Positions 16,852-24,895 of a DNA stretch of 34,871 nt are shown one piece after another (within the stretch, counting starts at the first letter, position 1; every line of letters starts with the position of its first letter). The notes beneath the pieces were generated by a model, which saw only the letters and a program-made list of their open reading frames with translations, did not search any database and was not told the origin of the DNA. The stretch comes from Thermoanaerobaculia bacterium (GTDB taxonomy: Bacteria; Acidobacteriota; Thermoanaerobaculia; Multivoradales; JAHZIX01). The stretch spans positions 1 through 34,871 of the forward strand of contig JALXFE010000616.1 of NCBI GenBank assembly GCA_027069135.1, read 5' to 3'. Both the position numbers and the translations under genes were made by a program.

Positions 16852-18840
16852 ATGAATCTCGGCTTCCTTAAATTAGGGACAGGTCACAGCACGAGGCTGT
16901 GGCCTGTTCTGCTCTTGTTGCTGGTCGTGGTGCTCGTGCCCACGGTCGGGGTTCTCTGGTTCATGGGCCAGGCGATGCGCAACGAGCAGCTCGCCGTACG
17001 CCAGAAGTTGGGGGACGTCTACCAGGCCCAGCTCCTCGGGGTGCAGCAGGAGCTGCAAGTCTTCTGGCAGAAGCGTTCGACGGAGCTCGACCTGCAGGAA
17101 CCGACCGTCCTCGATGGGGAGGCGCTCCCCTCTCGCATCTTCGCCCGGCGGGTTCGGGACGGCCTGGCCGATAGCGTCGTCGTCTACGATGGAGCCGGAC
17201 GCGCCGCCTATCCGGCCCCCACCCGGATCACCACCCGGATCAGCGGGGTCGATGCCCCACGGCCCACCGGCGCCTGGCGACGTGCCGAGCGCCTGGAGGG
17301 TTCCGGACAAAGCGCCGCGGCGGCAGCGAGTTATTCGGCCATCGCCCAAGGGGCGACGGATCGGAATCTCGCCGCCCGGGCGCTGCAAGCGCAGGCCCGC
17401 TGCCTGGTCCGGGCACAGAAAACGCCGGCCGCCATCGAGATCCTGGCCGACGAGCTCCGTCGCCCGGAGTACGACGCTGCCGCCGACTCCCAGGGTCGCC
17501 TGATCGCGCCGAGCGCCCAGTTGCGGGCCTTAGAGCTCATCGCAGATGTTGCAGACCCGACCTTCAAACGCACCGCCACTGCGCTCCGAGAGCGCCTGCT
17601 CGACTACGGCCCCCCGGCGCTGCCGGCCGCCCAACGCCGATTCTTGATGAGGCAGCTGACGACAGAACTTGCAAAACGGCGCACGAACCAGCCAGGCACG
17701 CCCGTTTTCGAGACTCTGGCCGCCGAAGAGCTGGCCCAGGCTTATCTCGAATCCGACCCTCCGGCCCCACCGACGACCTCGCTTAAGCCCAGTGGACTGC
17801 CGAATGTCTGGCATCTTGCCTCACCCAGCGGCACCGTGGTGGCCCTCTTCCGGGAAAAGCGGCTGGTGCTGGATCTCGAGTCCTTGATCGCCCGACAGAC
17901 GTTGCCGGCGGGTGCGGCGGTCGAGCTCCTGCCGCCGGGAGTGGAGCCGGAGGAGGATTTCCTGGTGTCGCTTCCCGCCGGCGCCTTCCTCCAGGATTGG
18001 CAGCTCGTGCTGCACCCCGAGGATCAAACGCTCTTCGCCGCCGCTGCGAGGCAGCGCATCAACGCCTACCGGCTGATCGGGGGCCTGGTCGTGCTGGTGA
18101 TTCTCATCCTCGCCCTCCTGGTCGCTCGGGCCGTCGAGCGGCAGCTGAGGCTCACCCGCCTCAAGAATGATCTGCTCGCCACCGTATCTCACGAGCTCAA
18201 GACCCCCCTGGCCTCCATGCGCCTGCTGGTGGACACGCTCCTCGAGACCGGGATCGACGACTCCCAGAGGGTCCGCGAGTACCTGGAATTGATCGCCAAA
18301 GAGAACGTCCGGCTGTCTCGATTGGTGGATAACTTCCTGACCTTCTCCCGCATGGAGCAAGGCCGACAGAGCTTCGAGAAAAGGCAAGTCTCGCCGGGGG
18401 CAGTCGTCGAAGCGACCATGGCCTCCGCCGCCGATCGCCTGAACGCCCCGGGCTGCCGGTTCGAGGTAGAGACCGCCCCCGGCCTCCCCGACCTCTTCGC
18501 CGACCTGGACGCCTTGGTGACGGTGCTCCTCAACCTCCTCGACAACTCTTACAAATACTCCGACGGGGAGAAGCACATCGTCCTGCGCGCAACCCTCGAA
18601 GGCGTTGATGTGTGCTTTTCGGTGCAGGATCACGGTATCGGCCTATCCCGCCGCGCTGCGGGCAGGATCTTCGAGCGCTTCTACCAGGTCGATCAGAGTC
18701 TCTCCCGCCCCGGCAGCGGTTGTGGCCTGGGCTTGAGCATCGTCAAATTCATCGTCAGCGCCCACGGAGGATCGGTGGACGTCGACAGCCGGCCCGGCGA
18801 GGGCAGCACGTTCACGGTGCGGATACCCGTGGAGGCCTAG
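16852..18840 (+). CDS. Membrane sensor histidine kinase with large helical extracytoplasmic domain
   Basis: 662 residues. Membrane spans at about 17-39 and 407-427 enclose a roughly 365-residue periplasmic region. That region is rich in Ala and Leu helices (about 140-300, TPR-like: AAAAASYSAIAQGATDRNLAARALQAQARCLV). The cytoplasmic part has the HisKA box SHELKTPLASMRLL with phospho-acceptor His447, the N box NLLDNSYKYSD, DHGIGL, FERFYQVD and GSGCGLGLSIVK. There is no HAMP domain; the kinase core follows the membrane almost directly. Phosphate is expected to pass to the regulator encoded 4 bp downstream. The signal is unknown. Confidence 0.92.
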   Translation: MNLGFLKLGTGHSTRLWPVLLLLLVVVLVPTVGVLWFMGQAMRNEQLAVRQKLGDVYQAQLLGVQQELQVFWQKRSTELDLQEPTVLDGEALPSRIFARRVRDGLADSVVVYDGAGRAAYPAPTRITTRISGVDAPRPTGAWRRAERLEGSGQSAAAAASYSAIAQGATDRNLAARALQAQARCLVRAQKTPAAIEILADELRRPEYDAAADSQGRLIAPSAQLRALELIADVADPTFKRTATALRERLLDYGPPALPAAQRRFLMRQLTTELAKRRTNQPGTPVFETLAAEELAQAYLESDPPAPPTTSLKPSGLPNVWHLASPSGTVVALFREKRLVLDLESLIARQTLPAGAAVELLPPGVEPEEDFLVSLPAGAFLQDWQLVLHPEDQTLFAAAARQRINAYRLIGGLVVLVILILALLVARAVERQLRLTRLKNDLLATVSHELKTPLASMRLLVDTLLETGIDDSQRVREYLELIAKENVRLSRLVDNFLTFSRMEQGRQSFEKRQVSPGAVVEATMASAADRLNAPGCRFEVETAPGLPDLFADLDALVTVLLNLLDNSYKYSDGEKHIVLRATLEGVDVCFSVQDHGIGLSRRAAGRIFERFYQVDQSLSRPGSGCGLGLSIVKFIVSAHGGSVDVDSRPGEGSTFTVRIPVEA

Positions 18841-18844
18841 AAGA

Positions 18845-19528
18845 ATGCCCAATGAATCGGTACTCATCATCGAAGACGACACGACCCTGCTCCGGGGCCT
18901 CAAAGACAATTTCGAGCTGCGAGGCTACCTCGTGGGCACCGCCGGCGACGGGGAGTCGGGTCTCGAGGCCGCCCTCACCGGCAAATCCGACCTGATCGTG
19001 CTCGACATCATGCTGCCCAAGATGAACGGCTTCGAGATCTGCCGGCAGATCCGGGAGGCCGAATTGGATATGCCGATCATCATGCTCACCGCCAAGGGCC
19101 AGGAAGAGGACATCGTCCGTGGCCTCAATCTCGGCGCCGACGATTACATGACCAAACCCTTCAGCATCCGCGAGCTCCTAGCCCGCTCCGCGGCCTTCCT
19201 GCGTCGGCGAAAAGCCTCGACGCCGGAAATCTACACCTTCGGCGACTGCACCTTGGATCTGCGATCCCACCGCCTCTTCCGCGGCGACCGGGAGCTCCGG
19301 CTCTCGCCGAAGGAATTCCGGTTATTGGAGCTCTTCCTCCGCCAAGCCGGCCGCGCCCTGACCCGGGACGAAATCCTCAGGTCCGTATGGGGAACCGGCG
19401 TCCTCGTCACCTCCCGCAGCGTCGACCGCTGCATCACCACCCTGAGAAGCAAGATCGAAAAGAACCCCCGACGGCCCACCCGGATCCAGACCATCCGCGA
19501 CGTGGGCTATCGCTTCGAACCTTCTTGA
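18845..19528 (+). CDS. Two-component response regulator, OmpR/PhoB family
   Basis: 227 residues. The receiver domain carries the acidic pair E10-D11-D12, the phosphorylated Asp54 (LIVLDIMLP), Thr82 and Lys104 (YMTKPFS). The C-terminal winged helix (about 130-225) includes LSPKEFRLLELFLRQAGRAL and RSVDRCITTLRSKIEK...TIRDVGYRF. It begins 4 bp after the kinase gene, so the pair is cotranscribed. The GGTAACA repeats before the operon are a candidate target. The gene ends 24 bp from the convergent priA stop, and I see no hairpin terminator between them. Confidence 0.96.
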   Translation: MPNESVLIIEDDTTLLRGLKDNFELRGYLVGTAGDGESGLEAALTGKSDLIVLDIMLPKMNGFEICRQIREAELDMPIIMLTAKGQEEDIVRGLNLGADDYMTKPFSIRELLARSAAFLRRRKASTPEIYTFGDCTLDLRSHRLFRGDRELRLSPKEFRLLELFLRQAGRALTRDEILRSVWGTGVLVTSRSVDRCITTLRSKIEKNPRRPTRIQTIRDVGYRFEPS

Positions 19529-19552
19529 GGTCGGCGGTTTCCTGTAAATCCC

Positions 19553-22009
19553 TTAAAGCAAATCCTGGGGATCGATGTCGAGGGTCAGGTCCAGGCCTTT
19601 GGAGTGAGGGACCACGGCCTCCTGGAGGAGCTGGCGCAGCTGGCGGCCGTTGGGGCCGCGGAGGAGGAGTTGGAAGCGCCATTTGGCCCTCAATTTTTCA
19701 AACGGGGCCGGGGCCGGGCCGGAGAGGCGAACCCCCCGACAGAGGGGGTGGCGGGAGATGCGGCGGGCCAAGGCTTCCAGGCGCTCTGCTCCCCGCTGGC
19801 GGTTGCTGTCGCGCAGCAGGAGCTGGACCATGCGGGTGAAGGGGGGATAGTGGAAGGTTCTGCGGAAGCGCATTTCTTCGGTCGCAAAGGCGTGATCGTC
19901 GTGGTTCAAGGCCGCCCGGATGGCGTAATGATCCGGGTGATAGGTCTGAATCACCACCCGGCCGGGAATCTCCCCGCGGCCGGCCCGCCCGGCCAGCTGC
20001 ACGAGAAGGTTGTAGGTCCGCTCCACGGCCCGAAAATCCGGGAAGGAGAGGTAGGTGTCCGCGGACATCACGGCGGTGAGAGCCACCTTTGGAAAATGGT
20101 GCCCTTTGGAGACCATCTGGGTGCCGATGAGAACCTGGGTCTCCCCCTGGCCAAAGCGCTCCAGGACCGCTGCCGCTCCCCCCGGTCGCCGCGTCGCGTC
20201 GCGGTCCAGAACGTCGACGCAGATCCCGGGAAAAAGTGCACGGAATTGTTCCTCCAGGCGTTCGGTACCGGCGCCGATAGGTTCCAGGGCTTCTTCACTG
20301 CATGCGGGACAGGCCGTAGGAGTCGGCAGCTTGGAGCCGCAATAATGGCAGATCAACCGGGCCTCCCGGAGGTGGTAGGTCCGGGGCAGGCCGCAATCTT
20401 CGCAGCGCAGGTCCTCACCGCAGGCCCGGCAGAGCAGCCGAGGGGAATAACCCCGGCGGTTCCTCAGGAGAATCACCTGGAAGCCGTCGGCCAGGGTCGC
20501 CTCGATCTCCTGGCGCAGCCGAGTGGAAAAATGGATTTCCCCGGGCCGGCGGGGACCTTCCTCGTCCTTGAGATCGACCAGAATCCCTTGAGGCAGACTC
20601 CCCTGCCCCACCCGCTCCGTTAGCTGCAGGAAGCCATAGCGCCCCTGGTCGGCGTTGTGGCGGCTCTCGAGGCTCGGTGTCGCGGAGACGAGCAGAGCCA
20701 CCGAGCCCGCGCTCCGAGCTCGCACCAAGGCGAGATCCCGGCCGTGGTAGCGCGGCGTCGTCTCTTGTTTGTAGGCTGAATCCTGCTCCTCGTCGACCAC
20801 GACCAGGCCGAGATTCCGGACCGGAGCGAAGATGGCGGATCGTGGGCCGAGAACGACCTGAGCTCCGCCGGCCTGGATTCTCTGCCATTCCTGGCGTCGC
20901 TCGCCGGCCGTGAGATTCGAATGCAGCAGCGCCAGCCGCTCGCCGAACCGATCCCGTACCGCCCGTGCCAGGGCCGGCACCAAGGCGATTTCCGGGACCA
21001 GCAGGATGGCCGTGCGCCCTTGGTTCAAGGTGGTTTCTACCGCCCGGAGATAGACCTCGGTCTTGCCCGCCCCGGTCATCCCATGCAGCAGAAACGGCCG
21101 AAACTCGCCTTCCTCGAGCCCCTTCTGCAGCGCCGTCACGGCGGTCTTCTGATCCCGACGCAGGACGAAGGCCGGCTCGGCCTGTTTGGGCATCAGGTGG
21201 CGATCCAGGCCCACCCGGCAAACCTGTGAGAACTTTCGGAGAACCCCCAATTTCACCAGGCGCCGGAGCACCGCCACTGTGCAGCCGACGGCGGCCGTCA
21301 CCTCGTCACCGGTAGCCGGCCGGCCCAGAGCGTCCAAGTACTCGACCACCTCCCGCCCGGGAGCGGATCGGCCGCAGGCCTCGAGCTGCCGGGCCAGGTC
21401 CCCGGGGGGTAGCTCGAAAGCCGAGATATAGCGGGCTCCGGATTTTGCGCCGTCGTGAATGCGCACCCTCCCGGCGCGGGCGAGATCGCGCAGGATTGCC
21501 GGAAGGTCTCCGCCGCCCAGGCGTTTCTGCAGCTCGCTGGCGGTCATGGCTCCGGCGATACGCAAGACCTCGAGGACCGAGGCTTCGGCCCCCGGCGCTC
21601 CCTGCCCCGCTGTCCCTTGCCCCGCTGTCCCTTGCCAGAGGGCCCCGGCGTCGGTGAGCTCTACACGCCGCTGCCCCCAACCGGAGAGATCGAGAGGCAG
21701 GATCGCCCGCAGGACCTCCCCCAAGGGGGCCAGGTAATACTGTGCGGCAAACCCGGCGAGATCCAGAAGATCCGGTGGCAAGAGGGGCTCTGCATCGACG
21801 ATGGCCTCGAGGTCGCGCAGCCGCACGCCCTCCGGGCCTTGGAGCGGGAGGTCCACCACCACGCCGATGAGGCGCCGCTTGCCGACGGGCACCCGAACCC
21901 GAATGCCTTTTTGCACGAGAGGACGCAGGCCCGGGGGCACGGTGTAGGTGAGAGGGGAAGCGAGGGGAACAGGAACGGCGACAGCGGCGAGGTGGTGCTC
22001 CTTCAGCAC
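19553..22009 (-). CDS. priA: Primosomal replication protein PriA (3'-5' helicase)
   Basis: 818 residues. The DNA 3'-end binding and winged-helix parts (about 1-260) are followed by the helicase: Walker A GMTGAGKT (310-317), the DEEQ box (406-409), and two zinc sites formed by eight cysteines (C527, C530, C536, C539, C554, C557, C567, C570). PriA restarts replication at stalled forks. The start is a GTG overlapping the zinc-ribbon gene by 7 bp. A Gly/Ala/Gln stretch (QGTAGQGTAGQG, 126-137) arises from a 15-bp tandem duplication and lies in a probable linker. Confidence 0.95.
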   Translation of the reverse strand: MLKEHHLAAVAVPVPLASPLTYTVPPGLRPLVQKGIRVRVPVGKRRLIGVVVDLPLQGPEGVRLRDLEAIVDAEPLLPPDLLDLAGFAAQYYLAPLGEVLRAILPLDLSGWGQRRVELTDAGALWQGTAGQGTAGQGAPGAEASVLEVLRIAGAMTASELQKRLGGGDLPAILRDLARAGRVRIHDGAKSGARYISAFELPPGDLARQLEACGRSAPGREVVEYLDALGRPATGDEVTAAVGCTVAVLRRLVKLGVLRKFSQVCRVGLDRHLMPKQAEPAFVLRRDQKTAVTALQKGLEEGEFRPFLLHGMTGAGKTEVYLRAVETTLNQGRTAILLVPEIALVPALARAVRDRFGERLALLHSNLTAGERRQEWQRIQAGGAQVVLGPRSAIFAPVRNLGLVVVDEEQDSAYKQETTPRYHGRDLALVRARSAGSVALLVSATPSLESRHNADQGRYGFLQLTERVGQGSLPQGILVDLKDEEGPRRPGEIHFSTRLRQEIEATLADGFQVILLRNRRGYSPRLLCRACGEDLRCEDCGLPRTYHLREARLICHYCGSKLPTPTACPACSEEALEPIGAGTERLEEQFRALFPGICVDVLDRDATRRPGGAAAVLERFGQGETQVLIGTQMVSKGHHFPKVALTAVMSADTYLSFPDFRAVERTYNLLVQLAGRAGRGEIPGRVVIQTYHPDHYAIRAALNHDDHAFATEEMRFRRTFHYPPFTRMVQLLLRDSNRQRGAERLEALARRISRHPLCRGVRLSGPAPAPFEKLRAKWRFQLLLRGPNGRQLRQLLQEAVVPHSKGLDLTLDIDPQDLL
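21604..21636 (-). repeat. 15-bp tandem duplication inside priA
   Basis: The 15-bp unit GCCCCGCTGTCCCTT (plus strand) occurs at 21604-21618 and 21619-21633, with a short remnant after it. It is in frame and adds one Q-G-T-A-G pentapeptide, so length may vary between strains. Confidence 0.8.
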
Positions 22010-22272
22010 GGGCCTTCCCGGGCAGCCTTGCGGCAGCCGTCGGAGCAGAATTCGGCGCCGCTAGCGGTAGCTCCCGGAGAGGGAGCGAAATGCACACCGC
22101 AGGTTGCACAACGGTGCAGGATCCCTTCTTTGGTGGAATTCGGGGCTCGATTCGAAGACGAGGGCCCCTCGAACCGTTCCGAGCCCTTGGCGAGCAGGAG
22201 ATATTTCACCAGCCGGCCCGCCAGCCGCAACGTGCTCCAGATCAGGAACGCGAGGAGAAAGACGCGCAGCAC
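22003..22272 (-). CDS. Small membrane-anchored zinc-ribbon protein (PP0621-like)
   Basis: 89 residues, GTG start 3 bp after the TPR gene stop. An N-terminal hydrophobic helix (about 2-27) is followed by a short linker and a probable metal site: C55 and C58 in HRCATCGVHF, and C76 and C80 in FCSDGC. The layout (helix plus C-x-x-C...C-x3-C) resembles the PP0621 family of uncharacterised small proteins. Its stop lies inside the start of priA. Function unknown. Confidence 0.72.
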   Translation of the reverse strand: MLRVFLLAFLIWSTLRLAGRLVKYLLLAKGSERFEGPSSSNRAPNSTKEGILHRCATCGVHFAPSPGATASGAEFCSDGCRKAAREGPC

Positions 22273-22275
22273 AGG

Positions 22276-22881
22276 TCAACCAGCGGCCCGGCGCCGTTGT
22301 AGCTCCTCGGCGAGACGGGCAAGCTCCGGCGCGTCCGGGCGAATCTCTTGAAGCTCGGCCACGACGACCTCGGCAGCGTCGTAGTCCCCCAGATCAATCC
22401 CCAAGACGATCGCTTTGTTGAAGCGGGAGAGCCAATGGTCCGGAGCCTGGGCTAAGGCTCGATCGAACGCTGCTAAGGCCTGGTCAAATTCTCCGAGGTT
22501 ACGGTGGCAGATCCCCAGATCCGAGAGGGTGTCCGGCTGCCCGGGCTGAAGCTCCAGATATTGGAGATAGAGATCCCGGGAGCGAGACCAATTGGAAATA
22601 TCAAAATTCAGGTTGGCCAGCTCCAGAATGGCCTCGGCGTCCGACGGATTCTTGCGGAGCCGTTCCTGGAGCTGCTGCACCACCGCGTTGGGGGCGCCGC
22701 CGCCGGGAGCGTTGGTGAGATTCGAGCGGGGGGATCCCGCCGGGGGCGCCGCGGCGGCTGCGGTGCCGCCGTGAACCCGGGGCTGCGGATGAACCTCCGC
22801 CATTCGTTCGTGGATCATGTACCCACCGATGAAGCCTACGAGAACTCCGATGATGAGTGTCAACAGATGGTCTTTGGTCAC
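22276..22881 (-). CDS. Membrane-anchored TPR protein
   Basis: 201 residues from the GTG at 22879-22881, which overlaps the upstream stop as GTGA. A longer frame upstream is a shadow of the coiled-coil gene. Residues 5-22 (LLTLIIGVLVGFIGGYMI) form a membrane anchor, followed by an Ala/Pro/Gly-rich linker (about 36-65). Three or so TPR units (about 70-195) include ILELANLNFDISNWSRSRDLYLQYLELQP and LSDLGICHRNLGEFDQALAAFDRALA. The topology resembles cytochrome c biogenesis TPR proteins (CcmH/CycH-like), but no heme genes are nearby. A general scaffold role is all that can be said. Confidence 0.82.
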   Translation of the reverse strand: MTKDHLLTLIIGVLVGFIGGYMIHERMAEVHPQPRVHGGTAAAAAPPAGSPRSNLTNAPGGGAPNAVVQQLQERLRKNPSDAEAILELANLNFDISNWSRSRDLYLQYLELQPGQPDTLSDLGICHRNLGEFDQALAAFDRALAQAPDHWLSRFNKAIVLGIDLGDYDAAEVVVAELQEIRPDAPELARLAEELQRRRAAG

Positions 22882-23639
22882 GGTACGTCCCCAGCTCCGA
22901 GAGCGTCGATTTTGGTGGCTTTCCAAGAACCCTTTACCGGACCGCCGCTGGAAAGCTCGGTGGCTGTCCAGGTACCTGCGATGGTGCGGCTGGGGAGATC
23001 TACCTCCCCGACCCACACCGCATCGAACCCCCGCAGGGCGTCGACCCGATCGAGGCGTAGAGTACCACCACTGTAGGTCCCCCGGAGAGAGGCGGAGCTA
23101 CCGTCGTCCAAGGTGTAAAAACCCGTAATCAGATTCGCTGAGAAGCGCAGATCGAGGAATCCTCCTCGAGAATCGGGATCGACTTCCAACTTCCAACGGC
23201 CGGTCAGGGGGTCTGAGCTGAAACCGGGTCCTCGGCTCAAGGCTTCGGCCCGGGTCTCTAAGAGGGCCGTGCGCCGCAGCGTGTTCTGGAAGCGATGCCG
23301 CCACCGGGTCGCCCGACGGTTGGCGGCATCGAGATCCGATTCGGTGCGCTCTACCGCCCGCTCCAAGGATTCCAGGCTCTCGACGCTCACCTGCCGCCCT
23401 TCGATGCTCGCATCCACCGCCGCTAAAGCCGCCTCGAAGCGACTCAGAGCGCCCTGCTGCGTGCGGCGCGCGCTGGAAAACTGGCGCAGCTCCCCCGCCA
23501 GGAGCTGGCGCTCGACCTCCAGCTGATCCATCGTGGTCTCCAAGCGGCCGGCGGCCTCGACAGAGACATAGGAGGGCGTGAACAGGAAGGCCGAGACGAG
23601 GAAGGCCGAGACGAGATGGACTGGGGTGGCGGATCTCAT
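22878..23639 (-). CDS. Secreted coiled-coil protein of unknown function
   Basis: 253 residues. A signal peptide (about 1-30, with the repeated VSAFLVSAFLF) is followed by a long heptad-rich coiled coil (about 33-135, many Glu, Arg, Leu). A C-terminal beta-rich domain (about 143-245) has repeated Gly-Thr-Trp patterns such as LTGRWKLEVDP and IAGTWTATELSSG. AGGAGG, 8 bases before the ATG, is a strong ribosome site. The frame overlaps the downstream TPR gene by 4 bp. I do not recognise a family. Confidence 0.75.
   Translation of the reverse strand: MRSATPVHLVSAFLVSAFLFTPSYVSVEAAGRLETTMDQLEVERQLLAGELRQFSSARRTQQGALSRFEAALAAVDASIEGRQVSVESLESLERAVERTESDLDAANRRATRWRHRFQNTLRRTALLETRAEALSRGPGFSSDPLTGRWKLEVDPDSRGGFLDLRFSANLITGFYTLDDGSSASLRGTYSGGTLRLDRVDALRGFDAVWVGEVDLPSRTIAGTWTATELSSGGPVKGSWKATKIDALGAGDVP
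23586..23615 (-). repeat. 15-bp tandem duplication in a signal peptide
   Basis: GAAGGCCGAGACGAG (plus strand) stands twice in direct tandem, 23586-23600 and 23601-23615. In the coiled-coil gene it duplicates five residues within the hydrophobic core of the signal peptide. Confidence 0.85.
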
Positions 23640-23770
23640 GAGGCGAGCCTCCTAGCGGTGGTGCATGGGGTCGGCTCCTACCGGAGCCAGCGTTCCAGGT
23701 GGTGCGGTCGAAGGTTCTTACGACCCGAGCGGCGAGGGCGTCACAGCTCGGGGCCTTGGCGGCCCACGCA

Positions 23771-23798
23771 GAAAAAGCCGCCCTCAAAGAGCGGCTTT
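23771..23798 (-). terminator. Rho-independent terminator of carD
   Basis: Perfect 8-bp arms AAAGCCGC (23774-23781) and GCGGCTTT (23791-23798) with a 9-base loop. Read on the minus strand, the stem ends in a short T run (five Ts at 23772-23776, overlapping the stem). It lies about 40 bp past the carD stop. Confidence 0.85.
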
Positions 23799-23840
23799 CC
23801 ACTGGCAGCCGGTCGAAATCCCTGCCTAGCAGCCCGCGGG

Positions 23841-24362
23841 TCAGCTCGCGGCCTTGATCGCCTGGTTGCGTTTGGCGAGACTCGCTTCCAGGGCTTCTTC
23901 CACCTGGACCTGGGCCTTTTCTTCTTCGATGTTCTTGACGTGGGCCACTTCGCTGACGATGAAGTATTTGGCCCGCTCGAACATCTTCTTTTCGCGAAAG
24001 GAGAGGCTTTTCTTCTCACTGACCAGGCGGAGGTTCTTGAGGACTTCCGCGACGTCCGTCAACTGGCCGGTTTTCATCTTGTCCAGGTTCTGCTTGTAGC
24101 GCCCCTTCCAATCCTTGTAGGTCTCGATATTGCCGTCTCCGAGGATTCCGAAGAGGTTCTTGATCTCCTTGGTGTCGCATAATGCCCGGATCCCGACCAG
24201 ATCCAAATTCACCTTGGGAACCATCCCTTTGGAATTGTTGGAGAAAAAACGAAGGTAGTAGTAGACCTGCTCTACCCCGTCGATTTCGTTCTCTTCAATT
24301 TTTTCGATAATACTGACGCCATGACTTGGATAGACAACTTTCTGACCGACCTTGAATGACAC
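23841..24362 (-). CDS. carD: CarD family transcriptional regulator
   Basis: 173 residues from a GTG at 24360-24362. The N-terminal RNA-polymerase interaction domain is clear (FKVGQKVVYPSHGVSIIEKIEE, YYYLRFFSNNSKGMVPKVNLD). A helical C-terminal domain follows (about 75-165). CarD proteins bind the polymerase beta subunit and stabilise open complexes, notably at rRNA and tRNA promoters. The gene is monocistronic: it has its own promoter (24479-24507) and terminator (23771-23798). GGGAG, 10 bases before the start, is the likely ribosome site. It is divergent from tRNA-Leu. Confidence 0.94.
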   Translation of the reverse strand: MSFKVGQKVVYPSHGVSIIEKIEENEIDGVEQVYYYLRFFSNNSKGMVPKVNLDLVGIRALCDTKEIKNLFGILGDGNIETYKDWKGRYKQNLDKMKTGQLTDVAEVLKNLRLVSEKKSLSFREKKMFERAKYFIVSEVAHVKNIEEEKAQVQVEEALEASLAKRNQAIKAAS

Positions 24363-24417
24363 GAATATATGACTCCCTAGATATGAGCGACGTAAAAAGC
24401 GGTCTTTCGGTAAGCTC

Positions 24418-24431
24418 TGACGGTATCGTCA
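24418..24431 (-). other. Small hairpin in the carD leader
   Basis: TGACG-GTAT-CGTCA forms a perfect 5-bp stem with a 4-base loop within the roughly 110-nt 5' leader of carD. The flanking GTAAGCTC occurs on both sides (24410-24417 and near 24445). Function unknown; it could affect mRNA stability or serve as a protein site. Confidence 0.4.
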
Positions 24432-24478
24432 GCTCAAGAGAGCCGTAAGCTCAAGAAAGAACACGACTTAGCCCTAGC

Positions 24479-24507
24479 ACCATAGCGCATCCAAGGCCTT
24501 TTGTCAA
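24479..24507 (-). promoter_or_regulatory. carD promoter
   Basis: On the minus strand TTGACA (24502-24507) and TATGGT (24479-24484) are spaced by exactly 17 bp, a near-consensus vegetative promoter. It leaves a leader of about 110 nt before the carD GTG. Confidence 0.8.
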
Positions 24508-24603
24508 GATCTCCGGAGGCGGCGGAGGCCCGGAGGCCGAAGGCCGCGGGGAGGGCCTGGGGACCGGTTTTCAAGGAGGAGCGCCCGAACCCATCGAGCC
24601 CTG

Positions 24604-24632
24604 TTGACAGCCCGCCCTCGAGCCCCTAGGAT
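24604..24632 (+). promoter_or_regulatory. tRNA-Leu promoter
   Basis: TTGACA (24604-24609) and TAGGAT (24627-24632) are spaced by 17 bp. Transcription would start about 3-5 bases before the mature tRNA end at 24643. Confidence 0.8.
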
Positions 24633-24642
24633 TCGCCTTCAT

Positions 24643-24729
24643 GCCGGAGTGGCGGAATTGGTAGACGCAGAGGACTCAAAATCCTCCGCCTGAAAAGGTG
24701 TGCGGGTTCGAGTCCCGCCTCCGGCACCA
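24643..24729 (+). tRNA. tRNA-Leu (anticodon CAA)
   Basis: Acceptor arms GCCGGAG (24643-24649) and CTCCGGC (24719-24725) pair perfectly, followed by discriminator A and an encoded CCA (24727-24729). The anticodon loop CTCAAAA, closed by GAGGA/TCCTC-type pairing, places CAA at 24677-24679, reading the codon UUG. The long variable arm of a class II tRNA (around CGCCTGAAAAGGTGTG) and the T loop GGTTCGAGTCC are present. It stands alone. Confidence 0.97.
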
Positions 24730-24895
24730 GTCTAGAATTCCCCCGCCCACAGCACATGCCTTAGTAGCCTATCCTCCCCATTCGAGAGCTGGAACACCTA
24801 ACGGCCCGTCAATGGGCCCCAGAGGGGAACTCGAGCCTTGCGGCCCGGGGATGCTAGCCTTTCGCTCCGACAGATGTACTGGGAGAGGACATGTC

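Noticed and set aside
24698-24895. Upstream extension of the nucleotidase frame into the tRNA
   Set aside because: It would start inside tRNA-Leu; the ATG at 24896 has a ribosome site and starts a family-like N terminus.
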